Assembly (NCBI GenBank): GCA_947627665.1
Contig: CANQWX010000005.1
Span: 1-64,000, forward strand
From: an uncultured Clostridia bacterium
GTDB taxonomy: Bacteria; Bacillota; Clostridia; Christensenellales; Borkfalkiaceae
Direction of reading: 5' to 3'
Length of the DNA stretch: 64,000 nt
Below the pieces are notes generated by a model, which ran no database searches, was not told where the DNA came from, and saw only the letters and a program-made list of their open reading frames with translations. Of the stretch, positions 45,992 to 56,046 are shown piece by piece (the stretch's first letter is position 1; each line of letters begins with the position of its first letter). The position numbers and the translations under genes are program-made.

Positions 45992-46578
45992 TGGCGAAAA
46001 CTCCCCGTGCCCACCGCCTTTCGCTGCGGGAAACCATTCTCATCGTCGTACTCATCATCGTGCTCGTCATCGGGCTGTATTTCGGATTGGTGTACTACCC
46101 GATCCAATCCCGCACCACCGAGCTGGAAGCGCAGCGCATCGAACTTCAGACGCAGCGCGCTGCCGCTGACGTCAAAAAGGCGGATTACGACCGCATGAAG
46201 GCCGCGCTCGACGAGATCCACAGCGGCGACGAACCCGCCAGCGAAATGCCGCTCTACAACAACAATGGCCAGCAGGAAGTGCTTGCGGCTTGCTTTACGA
46301 CGATCTTTTCGGGCGTCGACGTCACGATCACCTATTCCACACCCGCCCTCGAAGGCAATATCTACTCCCGCACCGTGCAATTTACCTTCCGCGTGAACGA
46401 GGAGAACAAGGGCGCAGAGCAAACGGTATACGACAAGACGCGCTCCCTGTTGCATGCGCTCCTGCATACGGGCTACCGCTGCCTGATGACGTCGCTCACG
46501 TTCAATACGGGAAACAGCGGCGATCTCAACGGGACCGTAAACGTTTCCACGACCGTCGTATTCTATGAGCGTGCGTAA
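45991..46578 (+). CDS. PilO-like type IV pilus assembly protein
   Basis: N-terminal TM plus coiled coil; last gene of the pil operon. Confidence 0.65.
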   Translation: MAKTPRAHRLSLRETILIVVLIIVLVIGLYFGLVYYPIQSRTTELEAQRIELQTQRAAADVKKADYDRMKAALDEIHSGDEPASEMPLYNNNGQQEVLAACFTTIFSGVDVTITYSTPALEGNIYSRTVQFTFRVNEENKGAEQTVYDKTRSLLHALLHTGYRCLMTSLTFNTGNSGDLNGTVNVSTTVVFYERA

Positions 46579-46603
46579 CGCCGCTCCCGATCCCCGAACG
46601 CCA

Positions 46604-46641
46604 AGCGTCCCCCGAGGAAAACCCTCGGGGGACGCTTTTTC
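46604..46641 (+). terminator. Strong Rho-independent terminator of the pil operon
   Basis: AGCGTCCCCCGAGG-aaaac-CCTCGGGGGACGCT followed by a T run. Confidence 0.95.
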
Positions 46642-46662
46642 TCTGTTTTCTTATCGCGCGGC

Positions 46663-47940
46663 TCAGAAGCCCGCCGCGCCCTGCTCCTGTGCGTGCATGA
46701 TGCGGTTCTCATTCATCTTCCGCAGGCATTCCGCCGTCGAATATTTGTGGCGGAAGAGATCGCTCAAAAGCACCGCAAGGTCGTCCGCACTGTACCCGAC
46801 GATCTTTGTGGACGCGGTGGAAACGCGCTCTTTGCGGGAGATGGACGCCTGTGCCTCGGTGACCATCTTCGACTGGATATTGCTTGTCAGCCCCTTGAAG
46901 CAGCTCACCGTGGCGATCCCCTCAAACGCGGCGTTGTAGTTTTCGGGCGTGGCGCAGAATGAGAGGAATGCAAGCGCTTCGTCGCATTTCGCGCTATTCT
47001 TGTTCACCATCATCATGTTGAGATTGCCGCCCTCGTAGGTACCCTCGGGCACGGTGTTGAGGAAGGCGGGCATGAGCGCGAAATCGTCTATGGAATATTT
47101 CCCCGCCTTAAAATCGGTATAAAACCAGCTGTCCCAGATAAAGGTCATGGCGGCTTCGCCCGAACTCAGCTTCCCCGAGATGTCGTCCCAACCCGTGTCG
47201 AGATAGTCCTCCCCGAACCAACCTTTTTCCGCCGCGTCCGCGATCCACTGCACCATATTCTTGACCGCGGGGATCTCGTCCAGCCCCGTTTCGTTGCGGT
47301 TGAGCGACGCGAGCAGCTCGGGATCGTCCGCAAAGACGGGATCAAGCCCAAATTGCATCATCCACGAACATTGCGCGGGCCAGCAGATGGGGACCTGCCC
47401 GAGGTCTGCAAGCGCGGCGCAAAGCCCGTTGAAATCCTCCTGCGTCGCAGAGGCTTCGAAGCCTTTCTCTTTGAGCAGCGTCTTATTGTAATAACAACCC
47501 GAAACGGAACTTTCCCAGAAAGGTAGCCCGATGATGTTGGCGTTGCCGTCCGAACAATACGCTTTTGCGCTGTCGGTCAAATCGTCCACCCAGCTCTCGC
47601 CGTTCAACACGGCAAAGGTGTTCCCGAGATCGAAGCTGTTGAGGTCCGCGTTGTGGAAATGCAGGAAGATGTCCGGCGCCTTTCCCTTGCGAAAATAGTC
47701 TTGCGCCTTGGCCTCATACACCGCGTCCTCGATCGCCATGATGTTCAGTTCCCCCTGTCCCGACTCCTCGTAACGTTGGAAGATGCGGGTCATGTAGGGC
47801 TTTTGCAGATCGCTTCGCTTGCCCATGATGTTGAGCTTATCGGGATCCGGAAGGGGATCCGTGCTGCATGCGGATAGGGAAAGCGGGGAGAGCGCCGCAA
47901 ACAGGAACGCCGCGGCAATGCATAACTGTTTTTTCACCAT
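46663..47940 (-). CDS. Extracellular solute-binding lipoprotein (ABC family 1 type)
   Basis: Lipobox LSACS; PDIFLHFHNADL; AAMTFIWDSWFY; no permease genes adjacent. Confidence 0.88.
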   Translation of the reverse strand: MVKKQLCIAAAFLFAALSPLSLSACSTDPLPDPDKLNIMGKRSDLQKPYMTRIFQRYEESGQGELNIMAIEDAVYEAKAQDYFRKGKAPDIFLHFHNADLNSFDLGNTFAVLNGESWVDDLTDSAKAYCSDGNANIIGLPFWESSVSGCYYNKTLLKEKGFEASATQEDFNGLCAALADLGQVPICWPAQCSWMMQFGLDPVFADDPELLASLNRNETGLDEIPAVKNMVQWIADAAEKGWFGEDYLDTGWDDISGKLSSGEAAMTFIWDSWFYTDFKAGKYSIDDFALMPAFLNTVPEGTYEGGNLNMMMVNKNSAKCDEALAFLSFCATPENYNAAFEGIATVSCFKGLTSNIQSKMVTEAQASISRKERVSTASTKIVGYSADDLAVLLSDLFRHKYSTAECLRKMNENRIMHAQEQGAAGF

Positions 47941-47949
47941 GTCCTCCGT

Positions 47950-50900
47950 TTATTGGTTTTCCTGGCTGTCGTTACGGTGCAAAAGCTGCGCCACCGTCTT
48001 TCGCACGGCGTCCATGTTGATGGGCTTTGCAAGATGCCCGTCCATGCCCGCGTCAAAGGCGTTTTGCACGTCTTCGGCAAAGGTATTCGCCGTCATGGCT
48101 ACGATGGGAATCGTCTGTGCGTCGGGATGCGGGCAGGCGCGGATCGCCTTGGTCGCCTCGTACCCGTTCATCACGGGCATCTGGACATCCATCAGGATCA
48201 TGTCGAAATGTCCCGCCTCCGAACGCTCGAACAGCTCGAGGGCCTGTTTGCCGTTGGCGGCAAGCTCGCAGCGCGCACCCTCCATATCGAGCATTTCCGT
48301 CAAGATCTCGGCGTTGAGTTCGTTGTCCTCCGCCACGAGGAAGAGCCGCCCCTCCATCACGCTCTCGGAGGGCGCTACGGGTTCGGGGATCGGCGATGCG
48401 CTGTCGGGGAAGAGGGGCTTCAACGTCTGCCAGAGGGTAGAGGTGAAGAAGGGCTTGGACATAAACGCGTTGATGCCCGCCTCCCGCGCTTCCGCTTCGA
48501 TCTCGCTCCAATCGTAGGAGGTGAGCACAAGGATGGGAATATCCTTGACCACCTTCCGTATCCTCCGCGCCGTTTCCACGCCGTCCATCCCCGGCATCTT
48601 CCAATCGAGCAGAATAACGTTGAAGTCGTTGCCTTCCTTGTGCGCGCGGACCGTGGCGTCCACCGCAGCGCTGCCGCTCGTGACATAATTCACGTCCACG
48701 CCCGTTTCCCGCATCATTTCGCGGATATTGAGGCAGATATCCTCCTCGTCGTCCGCGACGAGCAGGCGGGTGATCTTCTGCCGATACCAAGTGTCGCCCG
48801 ATTCGTCCGGTTCGGCGAGCGCAAAGGACAGCTCTACGGTGAAAGTGCTTCCCTTGCCGGGGGCGCTCTCCACCTGTATGATGCCGCCCATGAGGTCGAC
48901 GAGATTTTTGGTGATCGCCATGCCAAGCCCCGTTCCCTGGATGGAATTGACCACGGAATTTTTTTCGCGGCTGAAGGGCTGGAAAATCTTCTCCTGGAAC
49001 TCCTCGCTCATCCCGATCCCATCGTCCTTTACGATAAAGCGCAGCTTGGAATACTGCGGCGAGGCCTCGACCTCCGAGATCGTGAAGTCGATGTGACCGC
49101 CCACTTGCGTGTATTTGATGGCGTTGGAGAGCAGATTGATGAGGATCTGGTTCAAACGCAGTTTATCGCCCATCAGAAGCTCGGGAGGGGTGCCCTGCGT
49201 GTGGATGGAGAACTCCTGTTCCTTCGCCTTTGCCTGCGGCAAAAGAATGATGCCGAGTTCTTCCAAAAGTTCGGGAAGGCTGAAGCGGCCCACGTTGAGA
49301 GAGGTCTTTCCGCTCTCGATCTTGCTCATGTCGAGAACGTCGTTGATGAGGCTGAGAAGGTGATGGCTCGACGCCATGATCTTATGCGTATATTCGCGCA
49401 CTTTCTCGGGATCGTCCGCGCTGCGGTCGAGAAGCACCGAGAAGCCGACGATGGCGTTCATCGGGGTGCGGATGTCGTGCGACATGTTGGAGAGGAAATT
49501 GCTCTTTGCCTCGTTCGCGCTCTTGGCGGCGTCGAGCGCCTCCTGCAATTTTTGGTTCATCTGCTGCTCGAGCGTGCGGTCGGACATGACGACGATATAC
49601 TTCTTCACGCGGTTGATGTCCATGTGGTAGATCGTCACGCGGTACCAGCGGCGCTCGCCCGTCGCCTGGTGCATGTACTCGCATTCCCAATGCTTGTTTC
49701 CGTTCATCGAGATGGCGTCAAGTTCCTCCTTGGGAACGACGATGTTGCGGTCCACGGCGCATTTCGCCATCTCGCGGATGCTCTTTTTCACGGTTTCGTT
49801 CTTGATGCCGAGCAACCTCTCCACGTTGGGGGAGAGGTAATCCACCCGCTCGCTTTCGGGATCGAGCATGATAAAGATGTCGTCGACGCTGCCCGAAAGG
49901 ACATCGAACATGCGCTCGCGGTAGCGCAATTCGGTCTTGCTTCTGCGCGATTGATTGACGATACGCGCCACGAGCAGGACGATGATGGCGACGCCCACGA
50001 TCGAGAAGATGCTGAGCATGACCCACATCGTGGCGCTCTGCGCGGAGAGGAAGCCCTTGCTCACCGTTTCCTGCGGCACATCGCTCAAAAGGAAATAATC
50101 GCCATAGTCGCCGTAATTGCCGCCGCCCACGGGCATATAGACGATACAGTGCACATCGCCGCTCTTGCCGAGCGGCGTCTGCAGATAGCCGCCTTCGCCG
50201 TCCGCCGCTTCTCCCTGCAAGATCTGCTCCATATCCTGCGAAATTTGGGTGGTGATCTCCTTCTGCCGTTTTTCCCCGATCCCCGCCGCGGCGAGCGAAT
50301 TGGACAGGTAGGTGAAATAATTGGCATAGGAGCCGCCGCCCTCGAAGGTCGTAAACAACACGCTTCCGTCACGGGAGATAATGAAGCACTTCGCGCTCGA
50401 ATCGAACGCGTTCGCGTTGAGTGCGGCTGCGATGCCCGTATTGGTGTAACTGATCGCAATCGCTTCGTAGGAAAAGTCCTTATACACGCCCGCCTGCGCG
50501 GCGATCGCAAACATCGTGAATTTTTGCCCGCCGATTTCCTCGCTCGCAATGATGTCGCGGCCGCTTGCGATCACGCCGTCCCACGAAGCGGCGAGGGAAA
50601 GCTGTCCCGTTTCTCCCTCCGAAGTGACGAAGTTGCGCGCCTTGTCGAGGAAATAGAATTTGGAAAATCCCCAGACCTCTTTTCTGCCGTCTACATACGC
50701 CTTGATGTACGGTTCCGCCTCCTCGGAAGGGGCATTGCTGTCCGCAAAGAAGGCAAAATAGTCGTTACAGCCTCTGAGAAGGCCCCAGTTCTTGTCGATA
50801 AAGGCGCTGAACGAGTGATTGACCTGCCCGTAGATCTCTTTGAGGTGATGCCTGCCGTCCGACTCGATATTATCGGAGATCAGGCCGAAATAGTAGACAA

Positions 50901-50988
50901 GAATGCTGATGACCGCCGCCAAAGCGATCAAGATCGAAAAGACGGGGATTAAATATTTGAGCCATTTTTTCATCGGACTGCTCTTCAT
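47950..50988 (-). CDS. Membrane hybrid sensor histidine kinase (extracellular sensor, PAS, HisKA, HATPase, two REC domains)
   Basis: FLSNMSHDIRTPMNAIVGFS; VKDDGIGMSEEFQEKIFQPF; GTGLGMAITKNLVDLMGG; VILLDWKMPGMDG and MILMDVQMPVMNG. Confidence 0.95.
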   Translation of the reverse strand: MKSSPMKKWLKYLIPVFSILIALAAVISILVYYFGLISDNIESDGRHHLKEIYGQVNHSFSAFIDKNWGLLRGCNDYFAFFADSNAPSEEAEPYIKAYVDGRKEVWGFSKFYFLDKARNFVTSEGETGQLSLAASWDGVIASGRDIIASEEIGGQKFTMFAIAAQAGVYKDFSYEAIAISYTNTGIAAALNANAFDSSAKCFIISRDGSVLFTTFEGGGSYANYFTYLSNSLAAAGIGEKRQKEITTQISQDMEQILQGEAADGEGGYLQTPLGKSGDVHCIVYMPVGGGNYGDYGDYFLLSDVPQETVSKGFLSAQSATMWVMLSIFSIVGVAIIVLLVARIVNQSRRSKTELRYRERMFDVLSGSVDDIFIMLDPESERVDYLSPNVERLLGIKNETVKKSIREMAKCAVDRNIVVPKEELDAISMNGNKHWECEYMHQATGERRWYRVTIYHMDINRVKKYIVVMSDRTLEQQMNQKLQEALDAAKSANEAKSNFLSNMSHDIRTPMNAIVGFSVLLDRSADDPEKVREYTHKIMASSHHLLSLINDVLDMSKIESGKTSLNVGRFSLPELLEELGIILLPQAKAKEQEFSIHTQGTPPELLMGDKLRLNQILINLLSNAIKYTQVGGHIDFTISEVEASPQYSKLRFIVKDDGIGMSEEFQEKIFQPFSREKNSVVNSIQGTGLGMAITKNLVDLMGGIIQVESAPGKGSTFTVELSFALAEPDESGDTWYRQKITRLLVADDEEDICLNIREMMRETGVDVNYVTSGSAAVDATVRAHKEGNDFNVILLDWKMPGMDGVETARRIRKVVKDIPILVLTSYDWSEIEAEAREAGINAFMSKPFFTSTLWQTLKPLFPDSASPIPEPVAPSESVMEGRLFLVAEDNELNAEILTEMLDMEGARCELAANGKQALELFERSEAGHFDMILMDVQMPVMNGYEATKAIRACPHPDAQTIPIVAMTANTFAEDVQNAFDAGMDGHLAKPINMDAVRKTVAQLLHRNDSQENQ

Positions 50989-51181
50989 CGGACAGCTCCT
51001 TGGCAAATAGGATCGGGCGCATCGGCGCCTTATAGTTTTATTTTAACATATCCGCGCCAAAAATGCAATGCTTATTCGGCAGGAAATGCTTATATTCCTT
51101 AAAATGTTGATACATGTGCGCCCGCCCGACCACTTTTTTGGAATGTCATCGGAAGGGGGAGCGGGGGCATACAATGGAACT

Positions 51182-51781
51182 ATGGACCCGATTTTTTTCT
51201 TCAAAAACTGCATTTCGCGCGCTTTTTCCCGAAAATGGTGCATGGTCGTTTTGATTTTAGCCCTTTTGTGTAGTACTATGTGTGGCATAATATTTATCAA
51301 AACGCCCGTTTTTTATGATTATCATCTGAAATTGTGCGACCGCTTCCTCGACCGCGTCTGCTATTCCGACCGCAGCGTCTTTCTCATCTTCCTCGAACGC
51401 ACGGCGGGAAACGCGCTTCTGCTCGCGCTCGTTTGCATAGGCGGGTTGCATCCCGTCTGCCTGCCGCTGCCCGCGGTCGTGCTCCTATACCGGTCCTATA
51501 CCTTCGGCGGCACGATCGCCGTCCTGTTTTCCGCCTACGCGTTCCCCGGCGCGGCGGTCGCCGTTGCGCTCTACATTCCCATCCACCTGCTGATCGACTG
51601 CATCCTTTTCATCGCCGCGGGGGCGGCGCTTACGCGTGCCTTTTCCTTTTCTTTCTGCGCCGATGACCGCCGTGAACTCGCCTTGGAATACCTCTGTTTC
51701 CTCGCCTGCGTCGTTCTCGTGTGCCTGTTGGAGATGGTGCTGCTCCTCGCGCTCTTTCACCCGATGGGAAATTTGCTGTGA
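51182..51781 (+). CDS. SpoIIM-like polytopic membrane protein
   Basis: Multi-TM protein upstream of a D-Ala-D-Ala carboxypeptidase; contains motif copy 3 (LLCSTMCGII). Confidence 0.45.
   Translation: MDPIFFFKNCISRAFSRKWCMVVLILALLCSTMCGIIFIKTPVFYDYHLKLCDRFLDRVCYSDRSVFLIFLERTAGNALLLALVCIGGLHPVCLPLPAVVLLYRSYTFGGTIAVLFSAYAFPGAAVAVALYIPIHLLIDCILFIAAGAALTRAFSFSFCADDRRELALEYLCFLACVVLVCLLEMVLLLALFHPMGNLL
51264..51291 (+). repeat. Dispersed double-palindrome motif, copy 3 (degenerate)
   Basis: TTTTGTGTAGTACTATGTGTGGCATAAT. Confidence 0.6.
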
Positions 51782-51820
51782 TAGTATGATATTTTTTCAG
51801 AAAGCGGGCAAACTGCGGTT

Positions 51821-52966
51821 ATGAAAAGATTGATTTTGGCGGCGCTGGCGGCTTCGCTCTGCCTTGCGCCGATGTCATGGAAGGAAACGTCCGCGGAAGC
51901 GGAGGCGGCTGTCCGCTGTAAGGCCGCATATCTGTGCGACGAGGCGAGCGGCGTCTGCGCCTACTCGGAGAACGAAACGGAGCGGCTGCCCATTGCCAGC
52001 ATCTGCAAGGTCATGACGCTGATCTTGAGCTTTGAAGCGGTGGAAAACGGCTCGCTCCGATACGATGAAACAATTTCCGTCAGCAAAAACGCGGCGGGCA
52101 TGGGCGGCTCGCAAGTGTTTCTCGGCAGCGGGCTTTCCTACCGCGCCGAGGACCTGATGAAGAGCATCGCGGTTTGCTCCGCGAACGATTCCTGCGTCGC
52201 CATGGCGGAGCGGATCGGCGGGAGCGAAAGCCTCTTCGTCGAAAAAATGAATGCGCGCGCCAAGGAGATCGGCGCGGATAACACGCTGTTTGCCAATTGC
52301 ACGGGACTTCCCAAGGAGCCGCAGTACTCCTGCGCCAAGGATGTGGCGATGATGCTCCGTGAGCTTCTCCGCCACCAAAAATATTTTGAATTTTCCAAAG
52401 TGTGGCTGGAGGACTTCGTCCATCCCGACGGACGGACGACGACCATGACCAACACCAACAAACTCATCCGCTTTTACGACGGCTGCGACGGCGGAAAGAC
52501 GGGCTTTACCAACCAAGCGGGATTCTGCCTCGCGGCGACCGCCAAGAGGGGAGATACCCGCCTCATCTCCGTCGTCATCGGCTCTGCAAGCTCCGACGAC
52601 CGCTTCCAAAGCGTAAAGAACCTCTTCGAATATGGCTTCTCCGAATACGAGAGCCGCAAATTCGTGGAGGCGGGCAAGCCGCTCGAAAACAAGCTGCCCG
52701 TGCGCGGCGGAAAGCAGAAGGAAATTGCTCTGTGCGCGGAGCGCGACCTTTCGCTCTTCTGCAAGCGGGGAGAGGAAGTGAACTGCGAAACGCAGTTCGA
52801 GCTTGCCGAAGGTTTCCGCGCTCCCCTGGAGGCGGGCACCGAAGTGGGAACGGCGATCCTCTACCGCGACGGCGTGGAGGTGAGCCGCTGCAAGCTCCTC
52901 GCGGCGGAACCCGCCGAACGCCTCGGCTATGGCGACGCTTTCCGCGAGATCGCGGGCAAGTGGTAA
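51821..52966 (+). CDS. Serine-type D-Ala-D-Ala carboxypeptidase (PBP5/DacF-like)
   Basis: Signal peptide; ASICK (SxxK), SAN, GKTG motifs. Confidence 0.92.
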   Translation: MKRLILAALAASLCLAPMSWKETSAEAEAAVRCKAAYLCDEASGVCAYSENETERLPIASICKVMTLILSFEAVENGSLRYDETISVSKNAAGMGGSQVFLGSGLSYRAEDLMKSIAVCSANDSCVAMAERIGGSESLFVEKMNARAKEIGADNTLFANCTGLPKEPQYSCAKDVAMMLRELLRHQKYFEFSKVWLEDFVHPDGRTTTMTNTNKLIRFYDGCDGGKTGFTNQAGFCLAATAKRGDTRLISVVIGSASSDDRFQSVKNLFEYGFSEYESRKFVEAGKPLENKLPVRGGKQKEIALCAERDLSLFCKRGEEVNCETQFELAEGFRAPLEAGTEVGTAILYRDGVEVSRCKLLAAEPAERLGYGDAFREIAGKW

Positions 52967-52973
52967 AATTTTC

Positions 52974-53003
52974 TTGACCGCCGCCTTCCAACGGTGCTAT
53001 AAT
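52974..53003 (+). promoter_or_regulatory. Promoter of lysA
   Basis: TTGACC, N18, TATAAT. Confidence 0.7.
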
Positions 53004-53032
53004 GTTGCCATTCCAAAAGGGGAAGGCAACCA

Positions 53033-54355
53033 ATGAACACAAGAAAAACACTCTGCGTCAACCGAGAAGGGCACCTCGAGATCGGCGGCTGCGACTGTAC
53101 GGCGCTTGCCAAGACGTTCGGAACGCCGCTCTACGTCTTTGACGAGGACTATATCCGCGGAATGATGAAGATCTACCGCGACACCATTGCGGGGGAGTAC
53201 GGCGACGGGCTTGTCCTGTATGCAAGCAAGGCGTTTGCCTGCGAAGCGATGTATGCGATCGCCAAGCAGGAGAAGATCGGCGCCGACGTCGTTTCGGGAG
53301 GGGAACTGTACACCGCCATGCAGGCGGGTTTCCCCGCGAAGGACATCTGCATGCACGGCAACAACAAGCTCCCGCGGGAGATCGACTATGCGCTCGACTG
53401 CGGCGTAGGGCTTCTCGTCGTCGATAACCCCGCCGAGGCGGACTATCTCGACCGCGCCTGCGGGGAGAGGGGAATGGTGCAGGACGTGCTCCTGCGCATC
53501 AATCCCGGGGTAGAGGCGCACACCCACAAGTTCGTGCAGACGGCGACCCCCGACAGCAAGTTCGGCTTCTCCGTCCAGAGCGGCGCCGCGGCGGAGATGG
53601 TCGGGCATATCCTCCCGAAAAAGCATCTGCGTCTGCGCGGCTTCCACTGCCACATCGGCTCGCAGATCTTCGAAAAGCAATCGTTCTGCCTTGCGGCGGA
53701 AAAGTGCCTCGCCTTTGCGGCGGACATGAAGAAAGAGTACGGGTTCGAGGCGGATACCCTCAACCTCGGGGGCGGGTTCGGCATCTGGTACACCGACGAG
53801 GACGAAAAATTCACGGCGGAGGGATACGCCGACTATCTCAGGGCGCTCATCGGCGCGGTGAAGGAGGGGTGCGCGAAATACGGTCTGAAGCAGCCGAGGC
53901 TTATGATCGAACCGGGGCGCTCGGTCGTCGGCGAGGCGGGGATCACCCTCTATACGGTGGGGGCGATCAAGGACATCCCCGGCATACGGAAATATGTGGC
54001 GGTCGACGGAGGGATGTTCGACAACCCGCGTTTCTGCCTCTACGGGAGCAAATACACGGCGTTGCTCGCCAACCGGGCGGACGAACGTCCCACGGAGCTT
54101 GTTTCCGTCGCAGGAAAATGCTGCGAGAGCGGCGATCTCATCGGCGTCGGTATGAACCTGCCCGAGGCACACACGGGGGACATCCTTGCGGTGCTTTCGA
54201 CGGGCGCATACAACTACTCCATGGCGAGCAACTACAACCGCAATTTCATTCCGCCCGCCGTCCTTGTAAAAGACGGGAAGGCGGACTACATCGTAAAGCC
54301 GCAGTCTTACGCGGACCTCGTCCGCAACGACGTCGTGCCCGAACGGCTGAAATAA
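53033..54355 (+). CDS. lysA: Diaminopimelate decarboxylase
   Basis: GTPLYVFDEDYIRG; YASKAFACEAM; GGGFGIWY; AGKCCESGDLIG. Confidence 0.97.
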   Translation: MNTRKTLCVNREGHLEIGGCDCTALAKTFGTPLYVFDEDYIRGMMKIYRDTIAGEYGDGLVLYASKAFACEAMYAIAKQEKIGADVVSGGELYTAMQAGFPAKDICMHGNNKLPREIDYALDCGVGLLVVDNPAEADYLDRACGERGMVQDVLLRINPGVEAHTHKFVQTATPDSKFGFSVQSGAAAEMVGHILPKKHLRLRGFHCHIGSQIFEKQSFCLAAEKCLAFAADMKKEYGFEADTLNLGGGFGIWYTDEDEKFTAEGYADYLRALIGAVKEGCAKYGLKQPRLMIEPGRSVVGEAGITLYTVGAIKDIPGIRKYVAVDGGMFDNPRFCLYGSKYTALLANRADERPTELVSVAGKCCESGDLIGVGMNLPEAHTGDILAVLSTGAYNYSMASNYNRNFIPPAVLVKDGKADYIVKPQSYADLVRNDVVPERLK

Positions 54356-54367
54356 GGCGCACGCTTA

Positions 54368-54407
54368 GGCGCCGCCCGCCCGCAAAAATGCGGGCGGGCG
54401 GCGCTTT
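54368..54407 (+). terminator. Terminator of lysA
   Basis: GCGCCGCCCGCCCGCA-aaaa-TGCGGGCGGGCGGCGC followed by TTT. Confidence 0.8.
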
Positions 54408-54482
54408 GCCTATATCTTGACAAATTTTTCCGCCCGAACGCCACTCATTGTGGAATTTTTTTGCCGCGGTCCGCTCTTTCGG

Positions 54483-54511
54483 TTGCTTTCCGCGGGAAAT
54501 TTTGCTATAAT
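54483..54511 (+). promoter_or_regulatory. Promoter of the M50 protease gene
   Basis: TTGCTT, N17, TATAAT; ATG only 9 nt after the -10. Confidence 0.65.
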
Positions 54512-54520
54512 AATTGCACA

Positions 54521-55255
54521 ATGCATTTTGATCCCGAAAGATTCATCGAGCTTCTTGCAAGCTTTCTTGCCGTGACGGTCGTCTTGACCCTCCACGAATT
54601 TTCGCATGCGCTCGTTGCCTATAAGTGCGGCGACCCCACGCCGAAGTGGGCAAAGCGGCTCTCGCTCAATCCGCTGCGCCATTTCGACATCGTGGGGCTG
54701 ATCTGCTTTACCCTCGTCGGCTTCGGCTGGGCGAAACCCGTGCCGATCGACCCAAACAACTTCAAAAAATACCGCCTCGGGCTGGGGCTTACGGCGAGCG
54801 CGGGCGTCATCACGAACTATATCTCGGCATTCTTGTTCTATCCGCTCGCTCTCCTTGTCATCAACTTCATGCCCGAAATCCCCTTCCTCACCACCTTTTT
54901 GCGCTTTCTCACCTCCGCGCTCTACGCATACAGCCTCGGCTTTTGCGTGTTCAACCTTTTGCCATTCTATCCGCTCGACGGCTTCCGCATCGTGGAGGCA
55001 ACGAGCAAACGGCACGGCAAGGTCTATCAGTTCCTGCGGAAATACGGCTATTATATCCTGCTCTTCCTCATCATTGAGAGCTTCATTTGCAGGATCTTCT
55101 CGGAAAATCTCGGCATCTATCAGATGGATTGGTTCAACATCCTTGGCTGGATCATGCAGTTCGCGGAAAAATATCTCGGATTTCCCATTCTTGCGGTCTG
55201 GGGATTGGCGTTCGGCATGCCCGTGGAAGCGCTGTGGGGGTTACTTGCATGGTAA
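54521..55255 (+). CDS. Site-2 protease-like M50 family metallopeptidase
   Basis: LTLHEFSHALVAYKCGDPTPKWAKRLSLNPLRHFD; FNLLPFYPLDGFRI. Confidence 0.92.
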   Translation: MHFDPERFIELLASFLAVTVVLTLHEFSHALVAYKCGDPTPKWAKRLSLNPLRHFDIVGLICFTLVGFGWAKPVPIDPNNFKKYRLGLGLTASAGVITNYISAFLFYPLALLVINFMPEIPFLTTFLRFLTSALYAYSLGFCVFNLLPFYPLDGFRIVEATSKRHGKVYQFLRKYGYYILLFLIIESFICRIFSENLGIYQMDWFNILGWIMQFAEKYLGFPILAVWGLAFGMPVEALWGLLAW

Positions 55256-56046
55256 ACCGCGAAAATTTCGAATCGGTGGTGGACTATACCACCGTGCTCA
55301 ACGGCTTCGAAGGCCCGCTCGACCTGCTTCTGTTCCTCATCAACAAGGAGGAGATCGAGATCAAGGACGTGTTCGTTTCGCAGGTCACGGAGCAATTCCT
55401 CGATTACATGAAGGGGCTTCCTTACCTCGACGTGGATAAGGTGACCGACTACCTCAACATCGCGGCGACGATCCTCAAGATCAAGGCGCAGAGCCTCGTT
55501 CCCAACCTCGAGGAGGACCCCGAGCTTGACATGGAGATCGAGGAGGACAAGGCGCAGCTCATCCGTGCGCTCGAGGAATTCCGCCTCATCAAAGAGGAAA
55601 CGAAAAAGCTCAAGGAGCTTGAAACGATCGGCTACTTCTTCAAGGAACCCGACAAGAGCGTAGGGGAAACAAAGACGGTCTTTTCCCTCGATAATCTCAC
55701 GCTCGACGGGCTTGTCACCGCCTTCTCCACCCTCATGATGAAGCGGGAAGAGCGGCGGGCGGCGACCGAGGAACGCGAGATCCCGCGCGACGAATTCACC
55801 GTGGCGCAAAAGGTAAAGACCATTCTCGAGACCCTCGAAAGCCGCAAGACGGTGGAATTCGAACAGCTCTTTACCCGCGATTTCACCCGCAGTGAGGTCG
55901 TCACCACCTTCCAGGCATTATTGGAACTTCTCAAATACCAATATCTGCGCGTTTCGCAGAACACCGCGTTCGGCAGCATCTCCATTTCGCTCAACCCCGA
56001 CCGGGGAGAGGAGGACTATCTTGGACAAATTGACGAATATAATTGA
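55249..56046 (+). CDS. scpA: Segregation and condensation protein A
   Basis: LNGFEGPLDLLLFLINKEEIEIKDVFVSQVTEQFLDYM. Confidence 0.95.
   Translation: MVNRENFESVVDYTTVLNGFEGPLDLLLFLINKEEIEIKDVFVSQVTEQFLDYMKGLPYLDVDKVTDYLNIAATILKIKAQSLVPNLEEDPELDMEIEEDKAQLIRALEEFRLIKEETKKLKELETIGYFFKEPDKSVGETKTVFSLDNLTLDGLVTAFSTLMMKREERRAATEEREIPRDEFTVAQKVKTILETLESRKTVEFEQLFTRDFTRSEVVTTFQALLELLKYQYLRVSQNTAFGSISISLNPDRGEEDYLGQIDEYN

Noticed and set aside
47953-50952. 999-aa plus-strand ORF antisense to the hybrid histidine kinase
   Set aside because: Low-complexity H/D/R/E-rich translation typical of the reverse strand of GC-rich genes; the minus-strand frame has clear kinase motifs.
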